Positions 39,833-47,750 of a stretch of DNA of 47,750 nt are shown here, one piece after another (position 1 is the first letter of the stretch; each line of letters opens with the position of its first letter). The position numbers and the translations under genes are program-made. Below the pieces are notes generated by a model. The model searched no databases. It saw only the letters and a list, made by a program, of their open reading frames with translations, and was not told where the DNA came from. Location of the stretch: assembly GCA_016286445.1 (NCBI GenBank), contig JAEESS010000011.1:1-47750 (forward strand), written 5' to 3'. Origin of the DNA: Bacillota bacterium (GTDB lineage Bacteria; Bacillota; Clostridia; Christensenellales; CAG-138).

Positions 39833-40729
39833 GTGAATATTCTGATCACAGGCGCATGGCAATATGCCGAAGAAGCCCTTCCCGCGATACGGGCTATGGG
39901 ACATGAGATCGCCTTCCTGAAACGGGAAGACGACGCGTTGCCATGCCCCGCGGCATGGGTCGAAGGGGTCATCGGCAATCACCTGTTTTCCCATCACCCC
40001 ATCGAAAGTTTCCCGAAACTCCGGTATGTGCAGATCACGTCTGCAGGCTTCGACCATGTACCGACGGCATATATGCGCGCGCGCGGCATTGCGTTTCGCA
40101 CAGCGAAGGACGTATACAGCATCCCGATGGCGGAGTATGCCGTGGGCGGAGTGCTTTGGCTGTATAAACGGATGCGCGCATTTGATGCGAAACAAAGAAG
40201 CGCGATCTGGGAAAAGGATCGCTCGCTTATAGAGCTTTGCGGAAAGACCGTACTGATACTCGGCTGCGGAAGCGTCGGCACGGCGTGCGCAGAGCGGTTC
40301 AGAGCCTTCGGCTGCCGCGTGATCGGGCTTGCGACAAAGGCGCGGGAACACAAAGCTTTTGATGCGATCCGCCCGATCGGTGAGCTCGACGGGTTGCTGC
40401 CGAATGCGGACGTCGCGGTCCTTGCGCTGCCTCTGACCGAAGAGACGCGCGGGATTATGGACGCAAGACGGCTTGATCTGATGAATCGGCACGCGATTCT
40501 GGTCAACATTTCCCGCGGAGGGATCGTGGATCAGAACGCGCTGGAAGAACGGATCGACAACATCGGCGGCGCGGTTCTTGACGTATTCGAGCCGGAGCCG
40601 CTTCCGGAAAGCAGCCCGCTTTGGACACGGGAAAACGTCATCGTCACCCCGCACAACAGCTTTGCGGGCGACGGAAACCGGGAACGTCTGAACGGCGTGA
40701 TCCTGAGAAACCTGAAAGAGATCGGATGA
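39833..40729 (+). CDS. D-2-hydroxyacid dehydrogenase
   Basis: A 298-residue NAD-dependent dehydrogenase that interconverts 2-oxo acids and D-2-hydroxy acids. Rossmann motif LILGCGSVGTACAERF, conserved NISRGGIVD (catalytic Arg region), DVFEPEPLP (Glu) and VTPHNSF (His). The start is GTG at 39833, with GAGGAG 7 bases upstream and N-terminus VNILITGAW. Together with the preceding aldolase it could reduce an aldol product. Overlaps the next gene by ATGA. Confidence 0.9.
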   Translation: MNILITGAWQYAEEALPAIRAMGHEIAFLKREDDALPCPAAWVEGVIGNHLFSHHPIESFPKLRYVQITSAGFDHVPTAYMRARGIAFRTAKDVYSIPMAEYAVGGVLWLYKRMRAFDAKQRSAIWEKDRSLIELCGKTVLILGCGSVGTACAERFRAFGCRVIGLATKAREHKAFDAIRPIGELDGLLPNADVAVLALPLTEETRGIMDARRLDLMNRHAILVNISRGGIVDQNALEERIDNIGGAVLDVFEPEPLPESSPLWTRENVIVTPHNSFAGDGNRERLNGVILRNLKEIG

Positions 40730-41844
40730 AACGAGTACTTTTGATTGCAACGGTACAAAGCCATATCGGGCAGTTTCATAAACCGCTGATGAAGCTGCTG
40801 AAGGAGCGCGGCTGGGAGATCCATGTTGCCGCGCGGAACAATCTCGACGAGAAGGACGGACTGGAACTGATCTATCCGGACGCCGTGTTCGACGTACCGT
40901 TTTCGCGCTCGCCGTTCAGCCGGAGCAATCTGAGGGCTTACAAAAAGCTCAAAGCCATCCTGCGGGAGAATCGCTATGACGTGGTGCATTGCAATACGCC
41001 CGTCGGCGGCATGCTCGGAAGACTTGCGGCAAAAAAATACAGAAAGTCCGGCACAAAGATCTACTATACGGCGCACGGGTTTCATTTTTATCGCGGGTCT
41101 TCGCGCCTGAGCTGGCTTACGGCCTATCCGCTTGAAAAGCATTTCTCGCGCTGCACGGACAAGCTGTTCACGGTCAATGCGGAGGATGATGCGCTTGCAA
41201 AGTCGAAATTCCGCTGCCCGGTATACCGGCTGCACAGCATCGGCGCGAACAGCGAAAAATACCGTCCTGCGGACGAACAAACGCAGACGGAGCTCAAACG
41301 GGAGCTCGGACTTTCGGGACACATTCTGCTGAACGTCGGCGAGCTGCTGCCCAACAAGAATCAGAAAACGGCGATCGCCGTTTTGAAGGAAGTCTTGAAA
41401 ACGCATCCGGACACAACGCTGCTGATCGCCGGGAACGGTCCCGAAAAAAGCGTGCTTGAGGCGCTCGCAAGACAGGAAGGCGTGGAATCGCATGTGCGGT
41501 TTCTCGGCTATACCACAAAGCTGAACCGGTATATGAAGATCTGCGACGCCGAGCTCGCCCTCAGCTTTCGCGAGGGAATGCCGCTGAACGTCATCGAAGC
41601 GCTGCTTTGCGGCAAGCCGGTCGTCGCTTCGCGCAACAGAGCGCACTGCGAGCTGATCAGCGACGGCGTAAACGGATATCTGGCTGACGCGAACGACGTA
41701 ACCGGGCTTGCGCAGCGGATCCGGTTGATTTTCGACGGGGAGAAGGATTACACGGCGGACGCGATCCGTTCCGCCGAACCCTACAAGGATGTGAACGTTC
41801 AAAAGGAACTGGCTGAAGCCTATTTCGACGGAGAAGCGGAATGA
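40726..41844 (+). CDS. Glycosyltransferase family 4 (GT-B fold)
   Basis: A 372-residue retaining glycosyltransferase, cytoplasmic side. N-terminal domain starts MKRVLLIATVQSHIGQFHKP; the C-terminal nucleotide-sugar domain has LLIAGNGPEKSVLEAL and the family signature SFREGMPLNVIEALLCGKPV with the E-x7-E arrangement. Overlaps both neighbours by 4 bases. Sugar specificity unknown. Confidence 0.93.
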   Translation: MKRVLLIATVQSHIGQFHKPLMKLLKERGWEIHVAARNNLDEKDGLELIYPDAVFDVPFSRSPFSRSNLRAYKKLKAILRENRYDVVHCNTPVGGMLGRLAAKKYRKSGTKIYYTAHGFHFYRGSSRLSWLTAYPLEKHFSRCTDKLFTVNAEDDALAKSKFRCPVYRLHSIGANSEKYRPADEQTQTELKRELGLSGHILLNVGELLPNKNQKTAIAVLKEVLKTHPDTTLLIAGNGPEKSVLEALARQEGVESHVRFLGYTTKLNRYMKICDAELALSFREGMPLNVIEALLCGKPVVASRNRAHCELISDGVNGYLADANDVTGLAQRIRLIFDGEKDYTADAIRSAEPYKDVNVQKELAEAYFDGEAE

Positions 41845-42659
41845 CGGAGTGTCCCAAGGTGTCCGTAATCATGGGCGTCTACAATTGTGAAAAGACGCTG
41901 CCGGAAGCGATCGAATCGATCCTAAGGCAGACGTACCCGAACTGGGAGCTGATCCTATGCGACGACGGCTCCTCGGACGGAACGTACGCAATTGCGGATT
42001 CCTATGCAAAGCGGGACCCGCAGCGGATCGTTCTTATCCGGAACGAAACGAACAAGAAGCTCGCCTATACGCTGAACCGCTGTCTTTCGGTTGCATCGGG
42101 CGAGCTGATCGCGCGTATGGACGGTGACGACATCTCGCATCCGGACCGGTTTTTGCGGCAGACGGAATACCTTCTTGCGCATCCGGACATACAGCTTGTC
42201 GGCACGGATATGCGTTGCTTTGACGAGACGGGCACATACGGCATCCGGCATGCAGCCGAGCATCCGGACAAGCTGACGCTGAAAACACGCAGTCCGTTTT
42301 TCCATGCAACCGTGATGACCTATAAGAGCGTCTATGACGCACTCGGCGGGTATTCCGTTTCCGAGCGCGCCGAACGCGCGGAGGATCTGGAGCTGTGGTT
42401 CCGGTTCTTCCATGCTGGGTTCCGGGGCGAGAATATCCCGGAGGCGCTGTACAATGTGCGGGAAAACCGGGAAACGCTGCAGCGCAGGACGGCGAAGGAC
42501 CGGATGAACGTCGTGCGGCTGAAGGCGCAGGGCTTCCGGCTTCTGGGATTTCCGAAGCGCTGGATCGTGAAGCCTGCGGTTACGGCGGTGCTGAAGTCGT
42601 GCACACCCATGTTTGCGGTCAGGTTCCTGCACCGGCGCCGCGGGTTCGGAGGGTCCTGA
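41841..42659 (+). CDS. Glycosyltransferase family 2
   Basis: A 272-residue GT-A enzyme. Starts KVSVIMGVYNCEKTLPEAIE, with ILCDDGSSDGT (nucleotide site) and the metal-binding DGDD in ARMDGDDISHPDR, and a later ERAEDLELWFRFF (ED acceptor/base motif). It adds one sugar to the lipid-linked repeat unit. The ATG overlaps the preceding stop. Confidence 0.93.
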   Translation: MTECPKVSVIMGVYNCEKTLPEAIESILRQTYPNWELILCDDGSSDGTYAIADSYAKRDPQRIVLIRNETNKKLAYTLNRCLSVASGELIARMDGDDISHPDRFLRQTEYLLAHPDIQLVGTDMRCFDETGTYGIRHAAEHPDKLTLKTRSPFFHATVMTYKSVYDALGGYSVSERAERAEDLELWFRFFHAGFRGENIPEALYNVRENRETLQRRTAKDRMNVVRLKAQGFRLLGFPKRWIVKPAVTAVLKSCTPMFAVRFLHRRRGFGGS

Positions 42660-42660
42660 G

Positions 42661-43740
42661 ATGTCGATCGTTTATTGGGCGGTTTTTGCAGCTACGGTCG
42701 TATTCGGCGGCATGGCGGACGCGTTTCCGAAGACGCGGAACGGAAGAAACGGGCGGGTTTATCTGCGCCCGGAGCCGGTTTCGGTGCTGTTGCTTGCGCT
42801 GATCCTGATATCGGTTTCCGGGTTCCGGTATCAGGTCGGCACGGATTTCATGGCGTATTACCATTGGACTGTCGATGACTGGAGCGAGATATTCAAAAGC
42901 ATCGTTTCGCTCCAGAACGGCGGCTTTGAGCTGCTCGCAAAGCTTTGTCGTCTTGTCTTCGATCACGATCAGACGCTGATCTTTGTCTCCGCGTGCATCA
43001 CGATCGGACTGTACGTGCTGACGATCTACCGGATAAGCCCGTCGTTTCTGCTGAGCATGCTGTTCTATCTGTTCCTCGGACAGTGGCAGGGCGGCTTCAA
43101 CGGCATCCGGCAGTATATCGCTGCGGCAATCCTGTTCGCGGGACACCGGCTGGTCCTTGAAAAAAAACTGTGGCAGTACATTCTGGTCGTTGTCGCGGCG
43201 ACAATGTTCCATTTTTCGGCGGCGGTCATGATCATCCCGTATTTCCTGCTCAACCGGAAGGCGGACGTGACACAGCTTGTGCTGCTGGCGATCGGCGCGA
43301 TCGTGATCCGCTTTTCCTATGATTTCATTTTCTCGGTCATCGGGAGCGTCAAGGATAAGACGATGGACCTTGACAGAGTGTATCTCTCCGCAAGCGTCAG
43401 CATATTCCGCATCCTCGTTGCGTTTGTTCCGGTGATCCTGTACCTTGTTTTGTGCCGGAAGGACAATCTCAACCGGGAACAAAACTTTTATATGAATACG
43501 CTGTTCTTCCATGCGTTCTCGATGCTGGCGGGCATGGGAAGCACCTATTTCGGCAGGATCGGTATCTATACCGGCGCGGCTGTGACCGTCGGCTATGTGC
43601 ATCTGTTCCGTCTGATCGAGGATGAGCGCTCCCGAAACATCACGGTCTACGCGGTGCTTGTCGGTCTGTTTCTTTACTGGATCTATTCCGTCTATGCGGG
43701 AGGGATCGGCAATTTCCAGTGGATCTTCGACAATCTGTGA
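42661..43740 (+). CDS. EpsG-like polysaccharide polymerase (membrane)
   Basis: A 359-residue protein with about ten membrane helices, the size and pattern of EpsG/Wzy-like polymerases. Early GFRYQVGTDFMAYY, and QGGFNGIRQYIAAAILFAG, in which the FNGxRQxIA-type block is characteristic of EpsG. It polymerises the flipped repeat unit outside the membrane. Start at 42661 with GGAGGG upstream, 1 base after the GT2 stop. No Wzx flippase has been seen yet in the locus. Confidence 0.85.
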   Translation: MSIVYWAVFAATVVFGGMADAFPKTRNGRNGRVYLRPEPVSVLLLALILISVSGFRYQVGTDFMAYYHWTVDDWSEIFKSIVSLQNGGFELLAKLCRLVFDHDQTLIFVSACITIGLYVLTIYRISPSFLLSMLFYLFLGQWQGGFNGIRQYIAAAILFAGHRLVLEKKLWQYILVVVAATMFHFSAAVMIIPYFLLNRKADVTQLVLLAIGAIVIRFSYDFIFSVIGSVKDKTMDLDRVYLSASVSIFRILVAFVPVILYLVLCRKDNLNREQNFYMNTLFFHAFSMLAGMGSTYFGRIGIYTGAAVTVGYVHLFRLIEDERSRNITVYAVLVGLFLYWIYSVYAGGIGNFQWIFDNL

Positions 43741-43753
43741 GGTGCGTTCGGCG

Positions 43754-44758
43754 ATGACGGAACAGAAAAGCAGCAAGCATCTGATCTCTGTGATCATCCC
43801 GGTGTTCAACGGGGAACGGACCGTTGAACGCGTAGTGCGGTCCGTCCTTGCAAACAGGACCGACGAGATCGGAATCGAGACGATCGTCGTGGACGACGGA
43901 TCGACGGACGCAACGCCTGAGATTCTCGATCGCCTTGCGCGGGAAACGGACATTCGTTTGATCCGTACGGAAAACCGCGGCGCGGCGGCGGCACGGAATG
44001 CGGGATTGAGAACGGCAAAGGGCGCATTCATCGGCTTTGTCGACAGCGACGATCGGATCCAGCCGGATATGTACCGGAAGCTTCTCCTTGCCCTTTCGGA
44101 GCATGACGCTGATCTTGCCGGATGCGGCGTGATCCACGAAACGGAATACGGCGCGATCCCGGAGAAGGGCGACGGCGGGACCGCGGTCTTTGAAGGCGAA
44201 ACGATTTACCGCGAGATTCTCGGTTCACAGGGCATGCGCGGCTATCTTTGGAACAAGCTTTTTAAGCGGGAACGGATCCGCGTGCCGCTGGACGAATCGC
44301 TGCTGCAATGCGAGGATCTGCTGTTCTGTGCACAAAATCTCGAAGGCGTGCGGCGCGCGGCGTATCTTTCCGAACCGCTGTACCGCTATACCAGAAAAAC
44401 GGACGGGGAGGAGCTTTCGATCAAACGCGGGCTTTCGCTTGCGGACGCGCAGGAAAAGCTGCTTGCGGTCTATCGGGAGAAGGCGCCCGGATCGGCATAT
44501 ATCCCGGAACGGAATCTTTTAAAGACCTTCCTGTATCTTCGCGCAAAGGCAAAGCAGGAACACGAGCGGGACGAAGCGGTCCTTTCGCGGATCCGGAGCG
44601 GGATCAAGGCGCATTTTTGCCGCGTGATGCGGGAAAAGGACGTGTCCGTGAAGACAAAGGGGAATATTGTTTTGACATATCTGTTTCCGTGCATAAGCCT
44701 TCGGATCAAGCAAAGGGTCCTGAAGAAACGGCATCAAAACGGGATATGGGAATCATAA
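43754..44758 (+). CDS. Glycosyltransferase family 2
   Basis: A 334-residue GT-A enzyme: ISVIIPVFNGERTVERVV, IVVDDGSTDATPEIL, ENRGAAAARNAGL and DSDD in FVDSDDRIQP. A C-terminal helical, basic extension (about 230-334) follows the catalytic domain. Start at 43754, GAGGTG 9 bases before it. Its order of motifs resembles the GT2 enzymes at 45908 and 46872. Confidence 0.92.
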   Translation: MTEQKSSKHLISVIIPVFNGERTVERVVRSVLANRTDEIGIETIVVDDGSTDATPEILDRLARETDIRLIRTENRGAAAARNAGLRTAKGAFIGFVDSDDRIQPDMYRKLLLALSEHDADLAGCGVIHETEYGAIPEKGDGGTAVFEGETIYREILGSQGMRGYLWNKLFKRERIRVPLDESLLQCEDLLFCAQNLEGVRRAAYLSEPLYRYTRKTDGEELSIKRGLSLADAQEKLLAVYREKAPGSAYIPERNLLKTFLYLRAKAKQEHERDEAVLSRIRSGIKAHFCRVMREKDVSVKTKGNIVLTYLFPCISLRIKQRVLKKRHQNGIWES

Positions 44759-44777
44759 AGGAGGAGCAAGGGAAACG

Positions 44778-45911
44778 GTGAAGATCGGCACAATGACGTT
44801 TTTCGGTTCGCATAATTACGGATCCGTACTGCAGGCGTATGCGCTGCAGCAGTTCATCGTCGACCTTTTCCAACAGCATCGCATCCCCTGTGAATACCGG
44901 ATCATCGGCTTCCGCAGCGCACAACAGCAGGCGCTGTACCTGCCGCCGAAAGCGGATTCCCCCAAGAATGTCGTGAAGCGGCTGATGTATCTTCCGTACA
45001 AAAGGAAAATCGACCGGCAGCACGACAAATTCGAACGGTTTATCGCGGAGCGGCTTTTTGTGACGGAGCCGTTTTCCGACCCTTCCGCTTTGCCGGAACG
45101 GGCGGCGGACTTCGACGTGCTGCTCTCCGGCAGCGATCAGGTCTGGAACGTCCGGGCAAAGGATTTCAGTTACGCGTATCTGTTCGATGGCTGCGGCGGA
45201 AAAAAGATCTCGTACGCCGCGAGTCTCGGTCCCCTGCCGATCGACCGGAGCCGGTTCGACGCGGAACGGTATGCGGGTCTGCTCAGAGCGTTTGCGTCCG
45301 TCTCGGTCCGGGAAACGCAGAGCCGCGACGCGCTCGGCGCGTTCACGGATGCCGATCGCATCGCGCTGATGCCCGATCCGGTGTTTCTGCTTTCCGCGGA
45401 AGAATGGCGGAAGCTCGAAAGCGAGCCTTATCCGCACCGCTATATCCTGTTTTACTGCCTGGAGCCTTCGAAGGCGCAGATCCGGCTTGCAAAGCGGGCG
45501 GCAAAACAGCTCGGTCTTCCGGTCGTGATCACAGGATATCGGAACAAAAACGATTGGATGAATCCGTTTGTGAAGCTTTATGACGCCGGTCCGTGCGATT
45601 TCCTGTCGCTTATCGACCGGGCGGCGCTGGTGCTGACCTCGTCGTTTCACGGGACGGCGTTTTCGCTGATTTTCGGCAAGCCGTTCCTTGCGATCGACGG
45701 AATGGCGGACGCGCGTATCCGGGACCTTCTGACCCGGTTCGGCGCGGAACGGAACGGCATTGCGGCGGATGCGCGGGAGATTTCCGTGCCGCCCGTGATG
45801 AAAGACGCGGAGACGGTGATCTGCGGGGAACGGGCAAAGGCGCGGGCGTATCTCGAGGAAGCGTTCGGTCTTCGGGAGCCGGATCGAAAGCAGAAGGAGG
45901 CGTCGATATGA
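44778..45911 (+). CDS. Polysaccharide pyruvyltransferase-family protein
   Basis: A 377-residue member of the PssK/CsaB/WcaK type family. It opens KIGTMTFFGSHNYGSVLQAY, has SGSDQVWN (about 117-124), the family hallmark, and TSSFHGTAFSLIFGKPF, the donor-site block. It probably puts a ketal-linked pyruvate from phosphoenolpyruvate on a sugar, which adds negative charge. GTG start at 44778; GGAGG is 12-15 bases upstream. Overlaps the next gene by 4 bases. Confidence 0.88.
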   Translation: MKIGTMTFFGSHNYGSVLQAYALQQFIVDLFQQHRIPCEYRIIGFRSAQQQALYLPPKADSPKNVVKRLMYLPYKRKIDRQHDKFERFIAERLFVTEPFSDPSALPERAADFDVLLSGSDQVWNVRAKDFSYAYLFDGCGGKKISYAASLGPLPIDRSRFDAERYAGLLRAFASVSVRETQSRDALGAFTDADRIALMPDPVFLLSAEEWRKLESEPYPHRYILFYCLEPSKAQIRLAKRAAKQLGLPVVITGYRNKNDWMNPFVKLYDAGPCDFLSLIDRAALVLTSSFHGTAFSLIFGKPFLAIDGMADARIRDLLTRFGAERNGIAADAREISVPPVMKDAETVICGERAKARAYLEEAFGLREPDRKQKEASI

Positions 45912-46915
45912 TCAGCGTGATCGTCCCGGTCTATCGGGTGGAGGCGTATCTTGACCGGTGCGTCGAGAGCATCCGGTCGCAAACGGTCACCGATTTCGAG
46001 ATCATTCTCGTCGACGACGGTTCGCCCGACCGATGCGGGGAGATCTGCGATCGCTATGCGGCGATCGACGACAGAATCAGGGTCGTTCATCAGGAGAACC
46101 GCGGGCTGTCCGACGCGAGAAACGCAGGGCTGGAAACCGCGCGCGGCGAATACCTTTGCTTTGTCGACGGGGACGATGAGATCGACCCCGGGATGCTGAA
46201 AAGCATGGAGCATGCGATCTGTTCGGACGCATACGATCTTGCGATCTGCGGGTACCGGCGGTTTGCAGGAGACGAAGCGATTCCAAAAACGGAAACGGAG
46301 AGCAGGGGCGAGCTCCTGACCGAAAAAGCGCTGTGGGAGGAAGTATTCGGCAGGCTCAGCAACGCCGCGTGGGGCAAGCTCTACCGGCGGGAACGGATCG
46401 GAGAACTGCGCTTTCCGGAAGGGATGATCCACGGCGAGGATCTGATCTTCAATCTTCAATATCTGACGCGCTGCAAAAAAGGCGTAATCCTGAACGCGCC
46501 GTATTATCATTACCGTATCCGCGAAGATTCCATCACAGGATCGGCCTTCCGCGAGAGCCGGTTTGACGAAATCGCAGCAAAGGACGCCGCGCTGAAGCTG
46601 ATCGAAGCGCATCGTCCGGAGCTTCTTGAGACAGCAAAGGTTTACTGCTTCCGGGCACGGATGAACGTGCTGCGCGCACTGTATGCCGGCGGCGAGGAAA
46701 AAAACTATGCCGAGAAGACGCGGGAATGCACGGCCTACGTACGGGAGCGTTATGCCGGGGTCTCCGGATGGCTCAGGCGAAAGGAGCGGATCGAGTTCCG
46801 GCTGTTCCGCGTTGCAAAGCCGCTGTATCGGCTTTTGGTCCGGCGGTACGCGATCGGAAAGGAGGCGGGCGATGAAGGAGCGCGGCAAGCTGAGCATCAT
46901 TGTACCCGTCTGTAA
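45908..46915 (+). CDS. Glycosyltransferase family 2
   Basis: A 335-residue GT-A enzyme: MISVIVPVYRVEAYLDRCVE, ILVDDGSPDRCGEICD, ENRGLSDARNAGLETARGEY, and DGDDEIDPGM. ED motif near GMIHGEDLIFNLQY. The start at 45908 has AGGAGG upstream. The final residues overlap the start of the next gene by 44 bases. Confidence 0.93.
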   Translation: MISVIVPVYRVEAYLDRCVESIRSQTVTDFEIILVDDGSPDRCGEICDRYAAIDDRIRVVHQENRGLSDARNAGLETARGEYLCFVDGDDEIDPGMLKSMEHAICSDAYDLAICGYRRFAGDEAIPKTETESRGELLTEKALWEEVFGRLSNAAWGKLYRRERIGELRFPEGMIHGEDLIFNLQYLTRCKKGVILNAPYYHYRIREDSITGSAFRESRFDEIAAKDAALKLIEAHRPELLETAKVYCFRARMNVLRALYAGGEEKNYAEKTRECTAYVRERYAGVSGWLRRKERIEFRLFRVAKPLYRLLVRRYAIGKEAGDEGARQAEHHCTRL

Positions 46916-47750
46916 TCTGGAACAGTATCTGCCCGCCTGCATCGAGTCCGTTTTACGGCAGACCTATGCGGATTTTGAGCTGATTCTTGTGGATGACGGA
47001 TCGACCGACGGCAGCCTGGACGTCTGTCAGAAATATGCGCGGCAGGACAGCCGCATTCGAGTATTGCACAAGGAAAACGGCGGCGTGTCCTCGGCGAGAA
47101 ACCTCGGACTCGAGCATGCGACCGGCGCGTATATCTCCTTTGTCGACGGCGACGATTGGATCGAGCCGGACCTGTATGAACGTTTGACGGACGATCTCGG
47201 CCGGTCCGGCGCCGGGATCGCCGCGTGCCAGCTGGACCGGATTGCGCCGGACGGGACCCGCACCGTGATCGAACGGCTGGAAGCCGCGGCTTACAGCACG
47301 GAGGACGTCGTTTCCCGCTTCTTTGAAAACGGGTTTGTCAAGGATTGTATGTACGGTCCGTACAACAAGATCTTCCGGCGGGAATGCATCGGCGATATCC
47401 GCTTCAAACCCTATGCTTACGGGGAAGACGTCCTGTTTGTGTTCGAAACGCTTTCCGAAGCGGAAACCGTCTTTATCGACGATTTCGTCGGTTATCATTA
47501 CCGGCAGCACGGCGGCTCCGCGATGAAGAGCGGATTCTCTCTGAAACGGCTGGATTACGTGAAGGCAGCGCGCGAGGTCGAGCAATGCTGTGCGCGGCAG
47601 TTTCCGCGGCATGCGGCGCTTGTGCACAGATGGGTGTACGGTCACGCGCTGGTCACGGTGCGGCAGCTTCTTCGGAACGGAATGCGCAAGTCGCAGAAGG
47701 GGTACATCGCCGAGGAGAAACGGTACTTCAAAGCGAACAAGAAGTATCTT
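46872..47750 (+). CDS. Glycosyltransferase family 2 (3' end outside window)
   Basis: Open from ATG 46872 (GGAGG 6 bases upstream) to the last base, 293 codons, no stop. It reads KLSIIVPVCNLEQYLPACIE, ILVDDGSTDGSLDVC, ENGGVSSARNLGLEHATGAY, and DGDDWIEPDLYE, with a later YGEDVLFVFETL. Close in layout to the GT2 at 45908, suggesting duplication. The locus continues to the right. Confidence 0.92.
   Translation, partial: MKERGKLSIIVPVCNLEQYLPACIESVLRQTYADFELILVDDGSTDGSLDVCQKYARQDSRIRVLHKENGGVSSARNLGLEHATGAYISFVDGDDWIEPDLYERLTDDLGRSGAGIAACQLDRIAPDGTRTVIERLEAAAYSTEDVVSRFFENGFVKDCMYGPYNKIFRRECIGDIRFKPYAYGEDVLFVFETLSEAETVFIDDFVGYHYRQHGGSAMKSGFSLKRLDYVKAAREVEQCCARQFPRHAALVHRWVYGHALVTVRQLLRNGMRKSQKGYIAEEKRYFKANKKYL

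Overview
This 47.75 kb, GC-rich window reads as the chromosome of a strictly anaerobic member of Clostridia (Bacillota), probably an uncultured gut or rumen lineage. Evidence: an Rnf complex, desulfoferrodoxin and rubrerythrin instead of aerobic defence, strong GGAGG ribosome sites, fused CitXG, SirTM/Zn-macrodomain genes of Gram-positive type, and Thr-Pro-Glu linkers in lipoproteins. The species cannot be named from sequence alone.

Region 1 (1-5599, +): rnfE(partial)-rnfA-rnfB-nrfA-resB-ccsA, apparently one operon. A five-haem NrfA-type nitrite reductase with its own N-terminal membrane anchor sits 3 nt after rnfB, followed by the two System II cytochrome c maturation proteins. No nrfH is present. 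The layout suggests that the ion-pumping ferredoxin oxidoreductase feeds a cytochrome c directly. This is the most interesting system here.

Region 2 (5640-10480): a phosphoribosyltransferase-like protein with an altered PRPP loop, superoxide reductase, rubrerythrin, an AT-rich membrane protein divergent from a small Xre regulator, and a Zn-macrodomain/SirTM pair (ADP-ribosylation on and off).

Region 3 (10450-22421): an ECF sigma factor with a probable autoregulatory promoter and a very large co-transcribed membrane protein; a lipoprotein; a PhzF protein; a dense repeat zone; mnmG-rsmG; yhaM-tldD-tldE.

Region 4 (22432-29845): acn-icd-citD on the minus strand and citC-citXG-lysR on the plus strand. 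The citrate lyase carrier protein and its maturation enzymes are here, but the catalytic subunits CitE and CitF are not.

Region 5 (29985-35160): a phosphodiester glycosidase lipoprotein, then on the minus strand pepT-ycxB-like-msrA-(frameshifted lipoprotein), and a metallophosphoesterase lipoprotein gene broken by an in-frame TAG.

Region 6 (35131-36790): a tRNA-Arg(CCG) 3' fragment with its terminator, then 1.5 kb of AT-richer gene remnants including a truncated parA. This looks like the scar or edge of an integrated element.

Region 7 (36600-47750, +): an exopolysaccharide locus behind a strong promoter with repeated upstream motifs: Wzz/BY-kinase fusion, initiating sugar-phosphate transferase, HpcH/HpaI aldolase, 2-hydroxyacid dehydrogenase, GT4, four GT2 enzymes, EpsG-like polymerase and pyruvyltransferase. 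It runs off the right edge.
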